Positions 58,043-64,000 of a DNA stretch of 64,000 nucleotides are shown piece after piece. How positions within the stretch are numbered: position 1 is the stretch's first letter; every line of letters starts with the position of its first letter. The notes below the pieces were generated by a model. That model worked only from the letters and a program-made list of their open reading frames with translations. It was not told where the DNA came from and ran no database searches. Source of the DNA: Cylindrodendrum hubeiense (taxonomy: Eukaryota; Ascomycota; Sordariomycetes; Hypocreales; Nectriaceae); NCBI GenBank assembly GCA_014621425.1, contig JAANBB010000065.1, positions 79,941-143,940 on the forward strand, written 5' to 3'. Made by a program: the position numbers and the translations under genes.

Positions 58043-59273
58043 CGTTCTCGACACTTGCCATTTCTTCATCATGTTTTATTTTTATTCTTCATCTTCCCAA
58101 CAAGAAGAGATAGATTAGTCCTCTCCACGACATAGATGTAAAAACTCTGCGCTTCCAAGCCCAAGGTGAATGTCGTTATCACGGCCCGGTGATTGGCAAT
58201 TTGGTGCCTCTCTGCATCACGACCACATCTAGGCTACATCGTTTTGCCATCAAGGCGATCATCTCATTCGCCCCCGGTCTTATTATTTCGTATTGCGACG
58301 ATTACGTTTAAGTCTGGTGGGTTCTTTGAACCCCTTGTCCTTCTCGCGTAACGTCGCGTACGAAGTAAGTTCGTCCGCTTTCTTGGATCCGACCCGGAGC
58401 TAGAGAAACTTGGTTGCAATTGGTTTATTTCGGCAAGCCTAATTTTGGTCGGGTCCGTCGGCACTCACTCCCGGGGTCTCTCGGGCTTACTGCCACCAGC
58501 GCACATACAGCCGATCCCATTGATGACCAGCTAAGTATATCGGCTACATTGGAGCGTGCAATGTTGCCCTTTTTGGGGTTTCCGAAATAGGTCTAATTGT
58601 GTGGGTTGTTATGAAATTTCTCTAAGCTCAAAAGTCGTAGTTCAATGGACCCTGTCTTGTGCCGTGTCGTAATATGAATTGCTGCCCTGCATCTTACGTT
58701 GCGGGCTCTTCTTTCGTGTCCGACATCACAATCCTCAATTTGGCTGAAGGACCTGAACTGACTCATTTCTCGGGTTAGCCCAAGAATCTAGGCTTGGACG
58801 ATGCTCCTGCTGTCGGGATACGTGTGATAAGAATGCAGACGTTGTATGTGACAAGCGGGGGCTGGGAATTACTCAGTGAATATGCAGCTTACAGTGTCAT
58901 TGGAGCTGTTAAAGTGATGTACTTGGGGGATGATGAAGGTGGCAGACGCCGCACTTGCATCATCAAGAGAAGCACGCTCTAAAGAGCCATGTGGGGATGA
59001 AGGAGAATATCAACAAAGAAAATACCCCAAGGACATGTTGTCACCCTCTCCATTCTACCACGAGTCACTCGCACACAAGAACAACATCTCACTTTTGGGA
59101 AGATGAAGATGGGCCTTTCATGCATCATGAAGTGTTGGCTCGTTTGGAATGTCTTTGAAGATGGAATTTACCAAAAGTGTGAGGAGAGACTGTTTTGAGT
59201 TGTCAGACCAGGTATAATGATCGATTGCGAGGACCATCGACATCAACCGAGCGCAACGACTCATCATCGGTAT
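58002..59273. other. Intergenic region
   Basis: AT/GC-mixed, with no supported gene. A 66-codon minus ORF at 58264-58464 has no recognisable features. Confidence 0.5.
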
Positions 59274-59359
59274 TCCGATATGGTGTAGTGGACTATCATT
59301 CCGCGTTTTCATCCTGAAAATGTGCCGCGGCGACCGGGGTTCGATTCCCCGTATCGGAG
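59274..59359 (+). tRNA. tRNA-Glu(UUC) with 13-nt intron
   Basis: Acceptor TCCGATA pairs fully with TATCGGA, then G73. A box TGGTGTAGTGG and B box GGTTCGATTCC are present. Stem CCGCG/CGCGG encloses a 20-nt loop: TT, TTC, A37, a 13-nt insert and C38, so the anticodon is UUC. The TCCG...TGGTGTAGTGG start is typical of eukaryotic tRNA-Glu. Confidence 0.88.
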
Positions 59360-60926
59360 GCGTTATCAGCTCATTCTTTTTGACCTTTTTGCCATCCTTA
59401 ATCAGGATTAGAGAAACGATCGTGGTTGTTGTTATCATTGATTTCCATGTAGGTGGACGGACGGACTGATACCGAGTTTATGGGAGGGCCCGGCTCGGAA
59501 TGGGCCGGTCAGTTCCTTTGTCCGCCGGCACAGTGACTCTTGTTCTTGCCCCAAGACGCATTAATATTTCTTATGTTCAAAAATATGTCAAGAACAACTG
59601 TCGCAATAAGGGCGACATGGCTATGATGAATAACAGTCTAATTCGTGACTGGTTGGTTCATGGGTGGGAACACCGATGCTGGATCATCTGACAAGTGGCG
59701 TTGCTCTCACTCTGTGACTCTTAACATTGCCTTCTGTGGACTGCCATGTTTCCCTCCCATTTGGTTATGAGATACGTGTTCCATTCGGAGGCGGTATTGG
59801 CAGAATAACTTAGTATCGTATTTAGTTATCTTGAAGCAAAGCCCGCATTTGCGTTCTTCACTTCAGTATGGGCTCTTGGCGGCGGAGGCGACCGCCATGG
59901 AGGTGATCATCAAGTAGGCGATAGTAACATAAAAACGCCTTGCTAGATACTACTGAACGCTCCTAAATGACTGAAATATGATCGGCTACTTGTCCTCCCT
60001 AAGTGGGAGGGCTTAATTCAGGACGGCAGCAAGACGTCGATTCTGGTTGAGACTAGGGTCGCAACGTCAAGTCAATAACGTGCAACAAGGAGGAAGGATT
60101 ATATTCCCGTAATGAAAACGGAGCTTTTGTCCTTGGGAATGCAATATGTTGCTTTGGGCGTTGAAATGGATGAGCAGCGCCTCTGAACGATGTGTGATTT
60201 TGGGCAGTCGCAAGCCGGGCTGATCAATGTTGTGGGCTATGAAGAGTACCTCGTGATTTACTCCTAATGATGTATCGGTATAATGAAACTCGGTCTGCAT
60301 ACACAGCGTTAAGGAAAGAAACCGGACAGCGCATCAAGGTACTGTACACAAGGACCCCCTCACAACGGTTCTCCGACGGAGTGAGAAGCAGCCGCATCAA
60401 ATACAGTGGTGATTTGAGGAGGTGCACGATGTCAGAGATACTTCTCAGCCTCGGAGTGTTGACCAAGTTGAGTGCGAAAGTCAGAAGCTAAAATAATTGG
60501 TATCGCGGGTGAACACTTGCTAGGAAATGAGAAGGAAGTTGGGGCTTGACCCATGAAATAACTAGGCGACACAAAGAGCGATTCCAGGAACCAAACTCAA
60601 CCATCAATACATATTCAATGGAGCAGCATTATTTAGATATGTCATTGATTGAGTCAATATGATCGACTATCGACTAAAAACAGAGTGAAATTGACCACAG
60701 TCCTTCCCATGCAGCTCGAAATAGCGGATGCATCTTCGATTGCATACGTGCCAACACCGAAACAAAGAGCCCAAATTATTCATCCGATCCTTATTGAGCG
60801 GTACGTCCCCACTGTGAGAGTCACCGACAATTTGGTGACTGGGTGCTTTGCTTCGCCATGGGGTTCGGGAGGCTGACTTCCGACCAAATATTGGCCTGGA
60901 AGCTGTCAATGACAGTCTTGAGTGAC
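59360..60926. other. Intergenic region
   Basis: No supported gene or repeat apart from the tRNA terminator. Confidence 0.5.
59377..59381 (+). terminator. Pol III terminator of tRNA-Glu
   Basis: TTTTT 18 nt after the tRNA end, with a second T5 about 10 nt later. Confidence 0.75.
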
Positions 60927-61386
60927 TTAGGTTGTTGCATCGGGTGTCTTTTTGGATCCCTCGGCACTTGGATCAGCCGTGGCCATGTTATCTCCGATAG
61001 ACGCGGCGTCTTTGCGGAGAGTTGATCGAGCACTGGCAGGTTCGCCATCGATGCTCATTGGAGATTCTCGAGACGACCGAAGCCTATTGGGGTTGTTAGA
61101 TCTCCGGGGTAACAGATAGGACATTCAAAGACTACACTCACTCCATCTTCGCCGATAGTCGAGCTACGGCGTCGGTCAACTTCTCTAACTCTGCGGCAAG
61201 CTGCAGCTGAAATCAGTAACTACCCCTGAGGACAGTTGGGTCAGAATCACCTACCATGTCGATGTTGTGGAGGATGACTTTTGTGTCCAAGGAAAGAACG
61301 CGGCGATCCTCGGAGGATATCCATCCCCTATCCTGGTGGATGGGAGCCTCCGGCTCCTCCGGTTTAATAGGGTTGTTGGACTGCAT
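60927..61386 (-). CDS. Small three-exon protein, probable short coiled coil
   Basis: A 117-aa protein from exons 61255-61386, 61142-61206 and 60927-61083. Both introns have clean borders (ATG|GTAGGT...TTTCAG and GA|GTGAGT...AATAG with a CTAAC branch-like site). The spliced frame runs without stops to TAA. The centre, LQLAAELEKLTDAVARLSAKM, has a heptad spacing of Leu/Ala and may form a coiled coil; the C-terminal 55 residues are Ser/Ala/Asp-rich and probably disordered. Family not recognised. An 18-nt tandem repeat sits immediately upstream of the ATG. Confidence 0.6.
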
Positions 61387-61392
61387 ACTCTT

Positions 61393-61461
61393 GGTGGTGT
61401 TGATGGTAGCGGTGGTGTTTATGGTAGCGGTGGTGTTTATGGCAGCGGGGGTGTGGATGTT
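61393..61461. repeat. 18-nt tandem repeat, about 3.8 copies
   Basis: Unit GGTGGTGTTTATGGTAGC with one or two changes per copy, starting at 61393, 61411, 61429 and 61447. Confidence 0.9.
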
Positions 61462-61560
61462 GTTACGAAAATGTTTACGTTCGAAGAATTAAATGGGACA
61501 TTTAAATACTTCAGAAAAAGGTCCTCAGCTTGGGCTCAGAGTGAATAGGTGCTGCGCTGC

Positions 61561-61614
61561 CAGCTGTCAGTGATGAGCCAGCTGCCAGTGATGAACCAAC
61601 TGTCAGTGATGAGC
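61561..61614. repeat. 18-nt tandem repeat, three copies
   Basis: Unit CAGCTGTCAGTGATGAGC, starting at 61561, 61579 and 61597, with one to three substitutions per copy. One frame would read QLSVMS repeats, but no gene model includes it. Confidence 0.9.
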
Positions 61615-62628
61615 TAGGTGCCGCCTGCTAACTGTCAGGGACATTAGATTAACCAATGAGAGGGGGACCAAACACATGTAAAATACCTAGGTGGGAGAAA
61701 GACATGGGCATTGTTCCCACTTCTTACTGTGACAAGTTGCCGGGAGGTTTGGAATGGTCAGACGTGTCGAGCTCGACCAACCTCACCAACTGTGCATGTC
61801 TCTCCTGAACTAAAAGGACAATGGCAGTGACAACCCAAATTCTATTGATGATTTCAAGTGAATAGCCTTCGCCTAGGTTTGTCACAATGCACCTGCATAG
61901 GGAGTTCAGAAAACATCACTTCCTCATGGGACTACACACCCTCAGATGTTGGTCACCACTCTGCCCACCAAACTTGAACTCGCTAGAGCAATCCAATAGA
62001 GACAAATTCATCACAACTCTCGCAATGATCCCTTTTGCCAAGTTTCCAACCGGGACTCGGAGGTGGGATGCCCATTCTGTCTAGCCGCAACTCTCGTCGT
62101 CACACAAACCATCGAGGCCACGATCCACGAAGTCAATCACAGCCCACCATCCCGTCAATGGCCCCGAACTCTACGAGTGATCAACGTTATCATGTCACAC
62201 CATTCTTGAAATCAACTGTCAAAGTCGTGGAACTTTCCAGTTGGCTCTCACCCGTCTCTCCCGCCCACGTTCCGTCTAACCGTCCCACGAAACCTTCCCC
62301 TGACTTTCGTCTCACCTTACGCTCACCTCAAGCCATGGGACAAACCACGCGCACCATAGCTTGAGAGCAAAGTCAATCGGAACTCAGGCTCCGCCAACGA
62401 GTTCCAGGCAGTGTCCCAGGAATAAAAATATCTGCAGCTGCAGGAGAGCGCGAAGAATTTTCGCACTGCGTTCACACAACACAACATTTGTTGCTTGCTT
62501 TCTTGAACTTCCCATTTGTTCCCTTGCTGTATGCGACCTTTTTGTGTATCACGCGGAAGAACAACGAACTTACTCGTTTCTCGAGAAACCGACACAATCC
62601 AATCAGATCACCAGAATCACTTGTGACA

Positions 62629-63223
62629 ATGGAGTCTCACAAGATCCTCTTGCTCTTCATCTTCTTTGTCCTCGCCCTTACCACGGTTGGTTTCCCGTCT
62701 GTATCGACACCAACATGCAACTGACTTTCAACCACAGAGCTTCGCGGCACCTACAACCAACCATGGAGGAGCGGCTCCTCTGAGATACAGCCCCGGCTCG
62801 TTCGCGGCGGTTCTCGACACCATTGCCAAAGACTCCCACGGTGCTCTTCGCCTCAGTCACGACGGCATCCTGCACAGCTTCGCTGCCAACGGCTCAGTCA
62901 TCGACTCCCGCCCTCTCGACGTCTCGCGGTCCCACGGCATCGCACTTGGCAGAGAAGGACTGCACCATCCGCGCGACGCCAACATGCGTCTGCCACCGAC
63001 CTTGTCCGTCCCGCCACCAGGCATCAGACTCGAAGGCATGCCGGGGATGTTCCGCCCCCAGAGCACCGACCCGGCTCATGTTGACCCGGCTCGGGTTGAC
63101 CCCGAAATCCTCGGCGTGTGCAACCCGCCGCTTGCGTGTCACAACAGCACGTCCTGCGGGGGCGGCTGCGGCTCGTGTACGTACCTAGGGTTCTTTCCGT
63201 ACGGGCTGTGCCTGGCTGGATGA
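62629..63223 (+). CDS. Small secreted cysteine-rich protein
   Basis: A 180-aa protein from exons 62629-62685 and 62738-63223. The intron falls inside the signal-peptide region and splicing gives MESHKILLLFIFFVLALTT followed by SFAAP, a strong signal peptide probably cut after Ala. The mature part has LRYSPGSFAAVLDTIAKDSH, a Pro/Arg-rich middle, and a short tandem DPAHVDPARVDPE. The last 32 residues carry six cysteines (CNPPLAC, SCGGGCGSC, GLC) and no other Cys occurs, suggesting three disulfides in a compact C-terminal knot. Family not recognised; candidate effector-like or antimicrobial-like secreted protein, function unknown. Confidence 0.75.
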
Positions 63224-64000
63224 TGTTATGTTGGGTCAATCAGTCGTGCCGTATCAGGCTGGGAGTCATTGATATGAAATTCCCAAATAGGCAGTCAACT
63301 AGCACAGCCAAGAGTCAGAGCGGGACGGTGCTGCAGAGGGCTGTGAGTCGGGAAAGAAACGGTGTAACTTTGGTAGATTGGGGATGGATCAGATCAGGGA
63401 GAGGTGTGAGAGACATCAGACGATGATCGGTTGTTTCCGCCTCTGCCACTGGTTTGGCGTCCCCTTTTGGTTCGGACTTTCGGTGGTTCATTTTCGGGAA
63501 TTGGTTTCCTGTATGGATGTGGAGAAGGAAGGACGGGGCCGAAGGGCTTAGAAATCGGCAGCTAGAGCGGTTGCTCTGTAATCCTAATACGCAGTCTAAT
63601 ACGCAGTCGAATACGCAATCTCATACCCAGTCGTGCATCCATCGGCTGCTCTGTAATCGTATCCATGCTCGCCATGTACGTGCTAAAAGCCACCGCCTAC
63701 CTGCCTTGGGTACGCGCCCTCCCATGACTGACCCTTCAGCCGCCGCCATTCGCCCTCGGCCCGTCGCATGTAGTCGGTGGCATCACCTGTTCCGGCCTTG
63801 ACTTCGCCGGTGGAGTCGAAAAACTGGAGCAGGCGTTCGCGCGCACGTCCGAGCCAGCGCCGCGAGCATGTGAGTCTTGCCATATCCGATAGCGGAGACC
63901 GCCGGCCGACGATCTCCAGATGGCACTATCCGCACCATGGCCGTCAACACTATCACCAACTTGCCAGACTGAGGCGGAATTGGCCTACCACGCCACACCA
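63224..64000. other. Right-edge region
   Basis: Contains the 12-nt tandem repeat and, from about 63683 to 63883 on the minus strand, an open frame including RERLLQFFDSTGEVKAGTGD. The latter could be the last exon of a gene lying mostly beyond the right edge, but no family is recognised. Confidence 0.35.
63586..63633. repeat. 12-nt tandem repeat, four copies
   Basis: Unit AATACGCAGTCT with substitutions in the third and fourth copies. Confidence 0.9.

Larger units (their letters stand above)
61387..62628. other. Intergenic region with two 18-nt minisatellites
   Basis: Between two divergent small genes. Holds the tandem repeats at 61393-61461 and 61561-61614. No gene seen. Confidence 0.6.

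Noticed and set aside
49292..61000. Transposon remnants or repeats degraded by RIP
   Set aside because: No terminal repeats, transposase or reverse-transcriptase motifs were seen; composition alone is not enough.
1..64000. CRISPR arrays, bacterial operons or phage
   Set aside because: Spliced genes, tRNA introns, an ERMES subunit and eS19 show nuclear fungal DNA; repeats found are tandem without spacers.

Overview
The window reads as nuclear DNA of a filamentous ascomycete. Genes carry short 45-90 nt introns with GT-AG (twice GC-AG) borders, and three tRNA genes carry introns. The Mdm10, eS19, ZIP, HAM1-like and PXB/DUF3818 proteins look most like Eurotiales (Aspergillus/Penicillium type); that placement is inference from protein resemblance. 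All gene models were spliced by eye, and every complete model listed closes to a whole number of codons.

Layout. (1) About 1-27,300 is an accessory cluster of enzymes, a transporter and a regulator. In order: CocE/NonD (S15) hydrolase (cut by the left edge), tRNA-His, TfdB/PheA-type FAD monooxygenase, salicylate-hydroxylase-type FAD monooxygenase, SnoaL-like protein, cupin, a catalytically degenerate membrane-anchored ALDH-like protein, LigB-type extradiol dioxygenase, a small one-TM orphan, a second CocE/NonD hydrolase, MFS transporter, Dabb protein, cytochrome P450, glutathione S-transferase, and a C2H2+Zn2Cys6 transcription factor. There is no PKS, NRPS, terpene cyclase or DMAT backbone gene. 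(2) About 31,800-47,500 is a housekeeping block: HAM1-like lipid-binding-type protein, PXB-DUF3818 protein, a deaminase-like gene with an in-frame TAG, rps19, a ZIP zinc transporter and mdm10. (3) About 48,000-64,000 is sparse: an orphan 393-aa ORF, a multi-TM membrane protein, tRNA-Ala, tRNA-Glu, a three-exon 117-aa coiled-coil-type gene, a secreted cysteine-rich protein, and several short tandem repeats.

How the cluster may work (inference). Two ring hydroxylases plus a ring-cleaving dioxygenase suggest hydroxylation and cleavage of a phenolic compound. Hydrolases would release or trim ester or amide substituents, P450 and GST would handle oxidation and detoxification, and the MFS protein would move substrate or product. 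The most striking sequence signal is a 9-mer, CGGCTCCAC (reverse complement GTGGAGCCG). It occurs eight times by eye in the first 27.3 kb and was not seen exactly in the remaining 36.7 kb. Six copies are intergenic, mostly in promoters of cluster genes. The cluster's own regulator joins two C2H2 fingers to a Zn2Cys6 domain, which is what a composite site of a CGG triplet plus CTCCAC would call for.
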